Program-made: the position numbers and the translations under genes
NCBI GenBank assembly: GCA_964431105.1
Contig: CAYSIR010000146.1
Span: 1-10,237, forward strand
Reading direction: 5' to 3'
DNA: 10,237 bases
Source: RECH01 sp964431105
Lineage (GTDB): Bacteria > Cyanobacteriota > Cyanobacteriia > RECH01
The notes under the pieces: model-generated
The model's database searches: none
What the model was told of the DNA's origin: nothing
Seen by the model: only the letters and a program-made list of their open reading frames with translations
Shown: in pieces, positions 1 through 6,652 of the stretch
Layout of the letters: each line of letters starts with the position of its first letter
Position numbering within the stretch: the stretch's first letter is position 1

Positions 1-31
1 GTGAGAAGGATTCCTGCGGAATCCTTCTCAC
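1..31. repeat. Perfect hairpin, 14-bp stem with 3-base loop
   Basis: Bases 1-14 (GTGAGAAGGATTCC) are the exact reverse complement of 18-31, separated by TGC. No T-run follows on the + strand, and the window edge hides the other side. It could be the terminator of a gene upstream of the window or one copy of a dispersed palindromic repeat. A smaller inverted repeat (AATCC at 32-36, GGATT at 42-46) abuts it. The structure is certain; its role is not. Confidence 0.6.
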
Positions 32-106
32 AATCCAAATAGGATTGCTATATCTAATCCCCAGGAGGGGGGCAATTTCAGAGGGTTTGGGCTTAAAATT
101 TCTAGA

Positions 107-1072
107 ATGAGTAATTTCCTGATTGTCAATCCTACGTCTGGCCCGGACGACAATGCTCAGCTTTTGCCGAGTCTAATGGCTGCCTTAGAACAGCATGGCA
201 TTGACGTTGAGGTCTGCATCACTACTCCTGAAGAAGATGGTCAGGGGTTGGCGGCGGCGGCAGCTAAGGCCGGGGCTGACCTCGTGATCGCGGCCGGGGG
301 CGATGGCACCATCGAAGCAGTAGCGCGGGGGCTAGTGCATACGCGGACGGCCCTGGGCATTATTCCCCAGGGCACCCGTAATAATATTGCTGCCAATCTC
401 AACATTCCCACGGATCTTGACCAGGCAATTCAGGTTATAAAGGCAGGCGATCGCCGTTTTTTTGATATGGGAAAAGCCAACCATCACTACTTTATGGAAG
501 TAGTCGGCATTGGTCTGGAGGCGACGCTGTTTCCTCACGGAGACAGCTTTAAAGAGGGTATGAAAAGCAATTTTTGGGCAGCGATCAAAAGCTTTTGCGT
601 GGCGATTAAAACCTTCTTTCAATTTAGACGTCATGGTCTCATGCTGCGCTTTGATGGACGCCGGGTCTATCTCCGCACCCTACAAGTCAACGTTTGCAAC
701 AGTTCCCGCTACGGGGTGGACTTTGCCTTAGCGCCCCACGCCCAGATGGATGATGGCAAGCTAGATTTGGTCTACATTGATCAACCTTCAAAGTGGGATC
801 ACCTGCGTCAGTTCTTTGCTGCCATACGCGGGAACCATCTGCTCCACGATCGGCTTGGACTCCACCAAACTACTGCCGTTGAGATCAGCAGCTACCGCTC
901 CCTCGATGTCCATGCCGACGGCAAATATATTGGCACCACTCCGGTGATGGTGGAAATTATCCCCCAAGCGATCGCCATCTGTGTTCCGACTCCTGAACTG
1001 CTAGAGGCTTTTACTCCAGAGACTCGGCTAGAGTCCGCTGATGCCAGTCAAACTGAGCAGACAGACCCATAG
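107..1072 (+). CDS. Diacylglycerol/lipid kinase, YegS/BmrU family
   Basis: Likely ATP-dependent lipid kinase that phosphorylates diacylglycerol or a related lipid to phosphatidic acid at the membrane surface. The N-terminal DAGK catalytic domain shows NPTSG (residues 8-12), the glycine-rich nucleotide loop GGDGT (64-68) and PQGTRNN (87-93), all diagnostic of the family. The C-terminal beta-rich half ends with a VHADGKY segment and a hydrophobic strand-rich stretch (around 270-295), as in YegS. At 321 residues it has the usual length, with a polar tail of about 20 residues. The ATG at 107 is the first ATG/GTG in frame. No close Shine-Dalgarno is present; the AGGAGGGG at 63-70 is too distant and can fold as CCCC-AGGA-GGGG within a larger ATTGC/GCAAT stem (44-76). 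The last 14 codons overlap the convergent phosphatase gene. Family assignment is firm; the exact lipid substrate is not known. Confidence 0.88.
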   Translation: MSNFLIVNPTSGPDDNAQLLPSLMAALEQHGIDVEVCITTPEEDGQGLAAAAAKAGADLVIAAGGDGTIEAVARGLVHTRTALGIIPQGTRNNIAANLNIPTDLDQAIQVIKAGDRRFFDMGKANHHYFMEVVGIGLEATLFPHGDSFKEGMKSNFWAAIKSFCVAIKTFFQFRRHGLMLRFDGRRVYLRTLQVNVCNSSRYGVDFALAPHAQMDDGKLDLVYIDQPSKWDHLRQFFAAIRGNHLLHDRLGLHQTTAVEISSYRSLDVHADGKYIGTTPVMVEIIPQAIAICVPTPELLEAFTPETRLESADASQTEQTDP

Positions 1073-1738
1073 CCAAATACCGCCCGCCAGCCAACCGCTA
1101 AATACATCCGTGGGCCAATGTATACCAAGGTAAAGACGGCTAAGACCCACGCCCACAGTAACGGCTGCCACGACCGGAATGGTAATGCTTAGGGAAACAC
1201 CAAAGTAGGCGCTGAGGTCGGCGGCTAACAGACCATAGAACGAAATGGCGCTCATGGAATGTCCACTAGGAAAGCTATAGTCCATCGGGCGCTTGGCAGA
1301 CTCCCACAGATTGGGTCGCTGTCGCCGAAAGAATGACTTGAAGACGCCGTTGAGCAGCCACGAACCGCATAGCCCTAGGATTAAAATTAGTGCAGCGGCA
1401 TCTTCTCCGCGATAGATCAGCATCCCACCTATACCTATCAGCAAAGGAATGGTTACTTCTCCTTGGGCTAGATAGGTGATGGCGGTAACAATGCGATCGC
1501 GAGTCGGGCTAGCCAGTTCTTTTAGGGTCAACAGGCATAGCTCTTCCACAGGACGCAATTGCTCGACCAACCAAAAGCGCCCCAAAATGGCCCCTAGCGT
1601 CAATACAACGGCCCCGGCCAACAGTCCAGCCAGTCCGTAGGGCAAAAACGCGATCAACGCCTGCCCCAGCCAGTCAATACGAGAGCTGAGATCGTCTATA
1701 TAGGGTTCCACCAGCAGCGCGGAGAGAGTAACTAGCAT
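1028..1738 (-). CDS. PAP2-family membrane phosphatase (phosphatidic acid phosphatase-like)
   Basis: Integral membrane phosphatase of the PAP2/acid phosphatase superfamily, expected to remove phosphate from a lipid such as phosphatidic acid or an isoprenyl diphosphate. All three active-site motifs are present: K134 to R141-P142 (KSFFRRQRP), PSGH at 157-160, and S200-R201 with H207 and D211 (SRLYLGIHWPTD). Hydrophobic segments near 25-52, 96-130, 163-180, 185-205 and 213-232 fit the six-helix topology. Length 236 is normal. The start at 1738 lacks a clear Shine-Dalgarno; a TATAAA box lies upstream on the same strand at 1776-1781. Its 3' end overlaps the lipid kinase gene by 45 bp in opposite orientation. 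Codons are in exactly complementary register, so each stop TAG lies opposite a CTA leucine codon of the other gene. Substrate is inferred, and a role with the kinase is suggestive only. Confidence 0.87.
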   Translation of the reverse strand: MLVTLSALLVEPYIDDLSSRIDWLGQALIAFLPYGLAGLLAGAVVLTLGAILGRFWLVEQLRPVEELCLLTLKELASPTRDRIVTAITYLAQGEVTIPLLIGIGGMLIYRGEDAAALILILGLCGSWLLNGVFKSFFRRQRPNLWESAKRPMDYSFPSGHSMSAISFYGLLAADLSAYFGVSLSITIPVVAAVTVGVGLSRLYLGIHWPTDVFSGWLAGGIWLWVCLLSLTGISGL

Positions 1739-2053
1739 TCAGAAATTTGAAATTGATACTTGAACGGTTAGACCATTTATAGTCCATCATTGCCCCAAGC
1801 TCACCACCAACGGCTCCACCACTTCAGGAACCAATCAGCGGTTCAACGCTTTGCCAATTGACTCGAACGCCTTTTGACCGAATCAACGAAATCTGCATCG
1901 AGGTTCTAAGCTGCTTTGGCAAGCGCGATCGCACCCTAGACACTCCCCCTGACCGAATGGCTCAGCCCATCAGAATTGCTGGTTACAATGTCGGTTTAGG
2001 GCGGTACGCGGCTAATGTTGGTTTGGGTGCAGCCGTTGCTTGGGTTGCCCATC

Positions 2054-2218
2054 CTAGCTTAGCGATCTAGGCGGCGATTGTTGCACAGCCGTGCGCAGCC
2101 GTTGCCAGGCGCTTAAGCCAACCATCAGGACAGAGCTAATGACCCCAATGCCAAGACCAATGCACGGGGGCGCTAGAGTTGGATGGCGATCGCCTTCAAT
2201 AGGATACAAAATCCTCAA
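2054..2218 (-). CDS. Possible short single-membrane-helix peptide or gene remnant
   Basis: Reading the minus strand from a TTG at 2218 gives 54 residues. The sequence has a polar start (YPIEGDRHPT), one good hydrophobic helix (CIGLGIGVISSVLMVGLSAW, residues 19-38) and a basic tail (QRLRTAV) followed by a stop. The positive-inside arrangement after the helix looks like real membrane protein, not noise. There is no ATG in this frame. A separate ATG frame at 2255 (MTKLYRRSRAAFFEDFVSY) overlaps its beginning in another phase, so one frameshift would join them into a gene of about 70 codons. This may therefore be a frameshifted remnant. No family is recognised and confidence is low. Confidence 0.2.
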   Translation of the reverse strand: MRILYPIEGDRHPTLAPPCIGLGIGVISSVLMVGLSAWQRLRTAVQQSPPRSLS

Positions 2219-2515
2219 AGAAAGCAGCGCGCGAGCGCCGGTATAACTTAGTCATAGAGCAATAGCGCTCCGCCTTGAATCATCCTCCAGGCAGGCATAT
2301 CGATAGTCTTTTGGTACAGATTTATGGCGAATTTATGGCGGACTAAACTGCGATCGCGTCGCTTTCAAATGCCGCTGATCTGATTGCATCGCTGGCTGCC
2401 CAGATAGTTAAGATAAGATTGACCTAGCTAAGATTGGCTTCAGGCAGTTCGCTCTAGAGTGCGGTTGGGTGAAACCCTAACGTATTCTTTTCTGTGCAAG
2501 AGTCTCATACTCCCA

Positions 2516-2552
2516 GTTTCCGTCCCCTTGCGGGGTTAACAGAACGTCCCAC
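2516..2552 (-). repeat. Solitary CRISPR-repeat-like unit, 37 bp
   Basis: On the minus strand the unit starts GTGGGACGTT, contains the hairpin CCCC-GCAA-GGGG with a GNRA-type loop, and ends ACGGAAAC. That combination matches what I know of 36-37 base cyanobacterial CRISPR repeats: a GT start, a short GC stem near the 3' end, and an 8-base GAAAC-ending handle. Only one copy is visible in the window. No second repeat lies at spacer distance on either side, and no cas gene is nearby. It could be the last remnant of an array, a stray repeat, or chance resemblance. Confidence 0.35.
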
Positions 2553-2571
2553 TTTAAAAATCTTCGACAAT

Positions 2572-2597
2572 ACCCATTTGTCAACACCCATTTGTCA
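2572..2597. repeat. 12-bp direct repeat, period 14
   Basis: ACCCATTTGTCA occurs at 2572-2583 and again at 2586-2597, between the solitary CRISPR-like unit and the tRNA gene. It is probably a small local duplication. No function is evident. Confidence 0.55.
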
Positions 2598-2632
2598 GCA
2601 ATGCCAACTCATGCATCACTGTACGATCAAAA

Positions 2633-2706
<74 letters not shown>

Positions 2707-2718
2707 GTCAGGTCTTCC

Positions 2719-2747
2719 AATATGCCACATCATGACATGAAGATCAA
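2719..2747 (-). promoter_or_regulatory. Probable promoter of the tRNA-Val gene
   Basis: On the minus strand, TTGATC (2747-2742, 4/6 to the -35 consensus) and CATATT (2724-2719, 4/6 to the -10 consensus) are exactly 17 bp apart. The -10 box ends 12 bases before the mature tRNA 5' end, which would leave a short leader for RNase P to remove. Spacing and position support it; box matches are only moderate. Confidence 0.45.
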
Positions 2748-2809
2748 TCATTTCTGCAATTCCCTTGGAGATGTCCTAACGTTACCCCGCTGATCGCTGA
2801 GCCGGTTGC

Positions 2810-3715
2810 CTAACGCACACTAAATTCCACATGGTCTCGGCGGATGGTAACGTCATAGTCCCCAAAAAAATCATGACCCAGCAAGCCCAGCTCCAAATCC
2901 GGTGATGACACGGCAACCAAGACATTACGGGCAACTGCTCCACCCACCTCCATCGACTCGACATAGCCTAAATCAAATGTGACATTGCGGGCGCTAGCGG
3001 TCGAAACTTGGGTCTGCCCAACCGGTTCTACCCCAAGCACAGCCGCCATTACGGGCGTGATGACAGTGCCGCTGGCTCCAGTATCCACAATCATGGGAAA
3101 CGATTGTCCACCATTGAAATTGACGTTGACAACGGGGGTACCCCCAGCCCGACCAATGATGGGCGTGCGAAACACACCAGAGGGATTGCCAGTTGAATCA
3201 GCGCGGGCGGCACTAGAAGGGCGTGGAGGGCTGCTGGGCTGGGCTGATGGGGCGTTTTGAGGTGTCACCACCACAATGCCATCGGAGCGAGTCGGTGCGG
3301 ACTGGCTGGCTTGCTGTTGGGCGTAGTCTAAATTGCCTTGGTATTCAGCAATTTTGGCTTGGGCTTGGCTGTGGGTGGAATCGGAAGCGGGCACGGCTTC
3401 CAGCAAGGTGATGGCCTGCTGCCAGCGACTTACGACTAACCGCCAGTCGTCCTGGGAGAGGGCGTTCTGGGAGAGGTTGACAGCACTGGTGGCGCGATCG
3501 ATCGCTTGTTGAAAATAGTTCGATGTTTCGGCGGGCGCTGTTGGTTCTAAATCTGCGGATTCAGTGGAGTCAGAGGGGGCTGAGTTGGAGTCCGCAGGGG
3601 CGGCTGTCTCAGGTGAGGCATTGGTTGAGGTCGTTATATCGCTAGGCTGACGGCAGGACATACTGCCAATCAGCAGTCCACTCAATAACAGGGTGAATCC
3701 GAGCGATCGCTTCAT
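2810..3715 (-). CDS. Exported retropepsin-like aspartic protease
   Basis: Predicted exported, single-domain aspartic protease of clan AA. Residues 1-20 form a signal peptide (MKRS then a hydrophobic core), with Cys21 after GSMS; this resembles a lipoprotein site but lacks the usual leucine three residues before the cysteine. A Ser/Ala/Pro/Thr-rich linker (about 24-65) follows, then a helical, TPR-like segment (66-137), a second Pro/Ser-rich linker (138-180) and the protease domain (about 183-301). The catalytic motif is DTGASGT at 211-217, flanked by hydrophobic IV. The second conserved hydrophobic-glycine motif is LLGHDFF (278-284). Only one DTG is present, so the active enzyme should be a homodimer, as in retropepsins. 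The ATG at 3715 has only a weak purine-rich site upstream. It is transcribed alone, divergent from carA. Substrate is unknown. Confidence 0.82.
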   Translation of the reverse strand: MKRSLGFTLLLSGLLIGSMSCRQPSDITTSTNASPETAAPADSNSAPSDSTESADLEPTAPAETSNYFQQAIDRATSAVNLSQNALSQDDWRLVVSRWQQAITLLEAVPASDSTHSQAQAKIAEYQGNLDYAQQQASQSAPTRSDGIVVVTPQNAPSAQPSSPPRPSSAARADSTGNPSGVFRTPIIGRAGGTPVVNVNFNGGQSFPMIVDTGASGTVITPVMAAVLGVEPVGQTQVSTASARNVTFDLGYVESMEVGGAVARNVLVAVSSPDLELGLLGHDFFGDYDVTIRRDHVEFSVR

Positions 3716-3830
3716 AGTCTTTAAGTTGAATAACGCCAGTGAGAATACAGCTACCTATAGCAGCGACCCATACCTGATGACAGCCATCATAGCCGTGACG
3801 ATAGCGTTGTTACCTGATCAGCACCGTCAC

Positions 3831-3941
3831 AAAATCTCGCAGACCATGGCAGACCGTGGCAAATCGTGGCAGACCGTGGCAAATCGCGGCAGACTGTTGT
3901 AATGCTGTCGCAGACCGTTGCAGACCGTTGCAGAACAGCCA
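3831..3941. repeat. Array of about eleven 10-bp tandem repeats
   Basis: Decamers related to AGACCGTGGC follow one another with strict 10-base spacing from 3831, with one 11-base unit at 3901-3911. In the best part two versions alternate (AGACCGTGGC and AAATCGTGGC), so 3851-3870 and 3871-3890 are a 20-bp duplication differing at one base. Two identical AGACCGTTGC units end the run. A period of 10 puts every unit on the same face of the helix. It could be a phased protein-binding array in the carA/protease control region or simple slippage expansion. Confidence 0.7.
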
Positions 3942-4047
3942 TCAATGGGGTACGGAGCAGGTCGTGAAGCAGGTCACGGAACAGCCCAACCGTCAGTAAC
4001 CCGCTGGAATGTCAACAAACGGTGGATGCTTTTGGGGTCTTTTCACT

Positions 4048-4053
4048 TAATAT
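4048..4053 (+). promoter_or_regulatory. Possible -10 box for carA
   Basis: TAATAT matches the -10 consensus at 5 of 6 bases, about 57 bases before the carA start. No matching -35 element is found 16-18 bp upstream, so it would need an activator or be a weak promoter. A second candidate, TAAGAT, lies at 4069-4074. Confidence 0.25.
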
Positions 4054-4110
4054 GCCCTGATCCGAGCGTAAGATGAATGAGGCAAATTAAAAATGTGCTG
4101 AGAGGACGTT

Positions 4111-5262
4111 ATGGTGTTTGGAAATACCAAGCCGGCGCTGCTTGTTCTGGCCGATGGAACGGTTTTTCAGGGCTGGTCGTTTGGGGCAACGGGAACCACC
4201 ATCGGCGAGGTTGTTTTCAACACCGGCATGACCGGGTATCAGGAGGTGCTGACCGATCCAAGCTACTGTGGGCAGATTGTCACATTTACCTATCCAGAAT
4301 TGGGCAATACGGGGGTGAACTCGGACGATGAAGAGTCGGGACAGCCGCAGGTGGCTGGTGCGATCGCGCGTAATATTTGCCATCGTCCCAGCAATTGGCG
4401 ATCGACTCAATCCTTGCCAGATTACCTCAGTAGCCATCATGTTCCAGGCATCTACGGCATTGACACCCGCGCCCTGACCCGGAAGCTGCGATCGTCGGGA
4501 GCCATGAATGGCGCAATTTCAACGGAAATTCTCGACCCGGCCGAACTATTGCTCAAGGTGCAAGAAGCGCCTAGCATGGCAGGGCTGAATCTGGTTCAGA
4601 GAGTCACTACCAACGCGGTATATGAATGGACAGAGCCGACGGAGGCAGCCTGGGAATATAACCCGGATTCGGCAGCTTATCCAGAGCCGGAGTTTACAGT
4701 AGTGGCGATCGACTTTGGCATTAAGCGAAATATCTTACGACGGTTGGCTCGCTACGGCTGCCGGGTGATCGTCGTTCCGGCGAATACGGCACCCGAAGAG
4801 ATTTTGAAGCATAACCCAGACGGAATTTTCCTATCGAACGGGCCCGGCGACCCGGCCGCTGTCACGGATGGCATTGTCACCACCAAGGCTTTAATCGAGT
4901 CCCAAAAGCCGGTGTTTGGCATTTGTATGGGACACCAAATTTTGGGATTATCGCTGGGGGCAGATACATTTAAGCTCAAGTTTGGGCATCGTGGTCTGAA
5001 CCAGCCGGCCGGGCTAACGCAGCGCGTTGAGATTACTAGCCAAAATCACGGGTTTGCGATTACGGCGGATTCTCTAGAAAATTCAGAGGTGGACATTACG
5101 CATCTAAATCTCAACGATCGCACCATTGCGGGTATTCAGCATAAAACGCTGCCGATGTTTTCAGTACAGTATCACCCGGAAGCCAGCCCCGGCCCCCATG
5201 ATGCGGATTACTTATTTGAAAAGTTTGTGAACGAGATGCGCGATCGCAAAGCGGCGAATTAA
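4111..5262 (+). CDS. carA: Carbamoyl-phosphate synthase small (glutaminase) subunit
   Basis: CarA hydrolyses glutamine and channels ammonia to CarB, which makes carbamoyl phosphate for arginine and pyrimidine synthesis. The N-terminal CarA domain (about 7-150) contains the conserved GEVVFNTGMTGYQE (32-45) and DPSYCGQIV stretches. The C-terminal class I glutamine amidotransferase domain (about 194-375) has NGPGDP (243-248), the nucleophile elbow GICMGHQ with Cys272, the FGHRG motif (291-295), QNHGFA (311-316) and the catalytic His355/Glu357 in VQYHPEASPGPHD. All catalytic residues are intact, and 383 residues is full length. The ATG at 4111 follows a good Shine-Dalgarno AGAGGA (4101-4106). carB is not adjacent, as is usual in cyanobacteria. 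The gene stands alone, divergent from the protease and convergent with the methyltransferase. Confidence 0.97.
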   Translation: MVFGNTKPALLVLADGTVFQGWSFGATGTTIGEVVFNTGMTGYQEVLTDPSYCGQIVTFTYPELGNTGVNSDDEESGQPQVAGAIARNICHRPSNWRSTQSLPDYLSSHHVPGIYGIDTRALTRKLRSSGAMNGAISTEILDPAELLLKVQEAPSMAGLNLVQRVTTNAVYEWTEPTEAAWEYNPDSAAYPEPEFTVVAIDFGIKRNILRRLARYGCRVIVVPANTAPEEILKHNPDGIFLSNGPGDPAAVTDGIVTTKALIESQKPVFGICMGHQILGLSLGADTFKLKFGHRGLNQPAGLTQRVEITSQNHGFAITADSLENSEVDITHLNLNDRTIAGIQHKTLPMFSVQYHPEASPGPHDADYLFEKFVNEMRDRKAAN

Positions 5263-5293
5263 GGGGTATTGATATTCATCGGGTGACGACTTA

Positions 5294-5338
5294 GGGATTT
5301 TGGGTGGTGTGGGCAACGCCCGCGCCACCCAAAATCCT
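5294..5338. terminator. Very stable hairpin between convergent carA and methyltransferase genes
   Basis: GGATTTTGGGTGG (5295-5307) pairs perfectly with CCACCCAAAATCC (5325-5337). The helix continues inward through GGGC-AAC-GCCC with two T-G wobbles, giving about 20 continuous pairs and a 3-base loop. It sits about 30 bases after the carA stop and 120 bases after the facing gene, so it could stop transcription from both sides. There is no T-run on either strand, so classical intrinsic termination is doubtful. Its form also suits a dispersed palindromic repeat element. Confidence 0.5.
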
Positions 5339-5341
5339 TGC

Positions 5342-5374
5342 CAATAGAGAATCAATAGAGAATCAATAGAGAAC
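5342..5374. repeat. Triple 11-bp tandem repeat
   Basis: CAATAGAGAAT occurs at 5342-5352 and 5353-5363, and with one change (final C) at 5364-5374, directly after the hairpin. It probably arose by slippage. No role is evident. Confidence 0.65.
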
Positions 5375-5460
5375 GATCAGCTAAAGAACTATCCTTCTGC
5401 TCGGTGTGCATCTCGCGGCATTTATCTTACTCGCTTAAAGCATTAGTCGATTCAAGTAAC

Positions 5461-6426
5461 CTAGCGTACCTGTGCAATAATCGTCCGATGGCGCGGCGTA
5501 TTGGCGGTGATGGTGGGTTGGGTAAACCCTGCATCATCCATCGCCTGCTCAATGTCCAGCATAAAATATTGGTCGAGATAGGGTTCGGTACTTTTCAGCA
5601 GGGTCAGAATATAAGGCGGCATCTTAGCGTAAATATCGGAATGGGGATTCATATCCATGATGGCCAGATATCCGCCAGGACGCAGCACCCGTCGCGCTTC
5701 CTGGAAGATGGCGATCGCAGCCGACTGGGGTAGTTCATGAAACATGAGATGAGCGGACACTAAGTCCACCGAGGCATCGGGTAATCCAGTCTGTTCAGCC
5801 GCCGCATGAATCCACTGCGGTCTAGGGGAGCTGGCTGGGGTTTTGCGATCGCTTTGGTATTGGGCGATCGCCAGAAAATAAGGAGACAGGTCAATCCCAG
5901 TGAGCCGAGACTGAGGAAACGCCTGTTGCAGCGCAAAGGTACTCATGCCAACGCTACAGCCCAAATCCAAAATATCTACCGGCTCGATAGGCAAACTATC
6001 TTTCAAGATGCGGTGGTAGCTGTCACGCAGACGCGCATCACCATCGGCACTGCTGTCGCCCCAGATTCGAGCATGAACCGCATAGGCAGCGACTTCCACT
6101 TCCATTGCTGCCTCCCAGCCCAGATTGCCTTCATCATAGGCATGGAATGAGGTAGTGTAGTAAGCCGGATAGTCCAAATCGGGGTTCGTCACTTGGGTGA
6201 GTTCCGTTTCCCATTCCGGCGAAAAATCAGCATCACTACCGCGCGATCGCAGGTTGGCGACTTCTTGGGGCCAAAATACGCCAATTGTTGCCGCTCGTTT
6301 GATCATCATAGAGCGGGCCCGACGTTTTGCCAGTTGGTACACCGGACGGATGGACAAAATACCGTTGACGAGACGAGACGCTACTCCCAATTCAGGCGAG
6401 GGAGACTGTTTGAGAACTGTTGTCAT
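5461..6426 (-). CDS. Class I SAM-dependent methyltransferase
   Basis: Probable soluble methyltransferase with a Rossmann-like fold. The SAM-binding motif I is ILDLGCSVG (152-160), with the acidic ribose-binding residue D179 in LTGIDLS (176-181). A DASVDLVSAHLMFHEL stretch (217-232) and RVLRPGGYLAIMD (246-258) are the expected motifs II-III of UbiE/Methyltransf_11-type enzymes. The roughly 145 residues before motif I form an uncharacterised, partly helical N-terminal extension with YPAYYTTSFHAYDEGNLGW (86-104), which probably helps bind the substrate. The start at 6426 gives 321 residues; there is no strong Shine-Dalgarno. A TATAGT box lies upstream on the same strand at 6437-6442, without a well-spaced -35. 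The gene is convergent with carA and divergent from the aminopeptidase. The methyl acceptor cannot be predicted. Confidence 0.82.
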   Translation of the reverse strand: MTTVLKQSPSPELGVASRLVNGILSIRPVYQLAKRRARSMMIKRAATIGVFWPQEVANLRSRGSDADFSPEWETELTQVTNPDLDYPAYYTTSFHAYDEGNLGWEAAMEVEVAAYAVHARIWGDSSADGDARLRDSYHRILKDSLPIEPVDILDLGCSVGMSTFALQQAFPQSRLTGIDLSPYFLAIAQYQSDRKTPASSPRPQWIHAAAEQTGLPDASVDLVSAHLMFHELPQSAAIAIFQEARRVLRPGGYLAIMDMNPHSDIYAKMPPYILTLLKSTEPYLDQYFMLDIEQAMDDAGFTQPTITANTPRHRTIIAQVR

Positions 6427-6652
6427 AGAAATCGTTACTATACGACTAATTGGATTTCAAGGTTGGGTGGTTCCTACAGACCGCTACCCAATGCTGAGTC
6501 ATCAGTGATCAATTCATCGACTATTATTACAAGGAATTCAAGCATCAGACGAGCGATCGCCTTAAAGCAAACGCGATATGTTAGAAACAAGTGCGGCATC
6601 AGTCGATGACTCATTGCCCACAGCCCAATGAACACCCTGCGGAGAGAGTTGA

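Larger units (their letters stand above)
1739..2632. other. Long spacer without a convincing gene
   Basis: About 890 bp separate the phosphatase start from the tRNA. Visible contents are HIP1 octamers (near 1924, 2185 and 2350), an 11-bp direct repeat of ATTTATGGCG (2320-2341), a possible short or broken minus-strand frame (2054-2218), a solitary CRISPR-repeat-like unit (2516-2552) and a 12-bp direct repeat (2572-2597). A + strand open frame from a TTG at 1858 to 2070 has no ribosome site or recognisable domain. The mix of repeats and broken frames suggests a decayed or recombination-prone interval. Confidence 0.5.
3716..4110. other. Divergent spacer between protease and carA
   Basis: This 395-bp spacer must carry the promoters of both flanking genes. 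It contains the 10-bp repeat array (3831-3941), an imperfect 12-bp tandem pair (AGCAGGTCGTGA at 3956, AGCAGGTCACGG at 3968) and a -10-like TAATAT upstream of carA. Short open frames crossing the repeats have no domain or ribosome site, and I see no gene here. Confidence 0.55.

Noticed and set aside
1858..2070. 70-codon + strand frame from a TTG start
   Set aside because: No ribosome site, no domain and a partly repetitive end (NVGLG twice). I treat it as chance open frame in the spacer.
3693..3902. + strand frame across the decamer repeats
   Set aside because: It begins antisense to the protease signal peptide, and its end is just translated 10-bp repeats; no ribosome site.
4460..4980. Possible carA-carB fusion or second amidotransferase gene
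   Set aside because: The frame ends after the normal CarA C-terminus and no CarB ATP-grasp motifs follow.
5404..5733. 109-codon + strand frame near the methyltransferase 3' end
   Set aside because: Antisense to the methyltransferase C-terminus, with no motif or ribosome site.
6494..6613. 9-bp inverted repeat TGAGTCATC/GATGACTCA about 100 bp apart in the methyltransferase-aminopeptidase spacer
   Set aside because: Too short and too widely spaced to claim an operator or element end; expected by chance at this scale.
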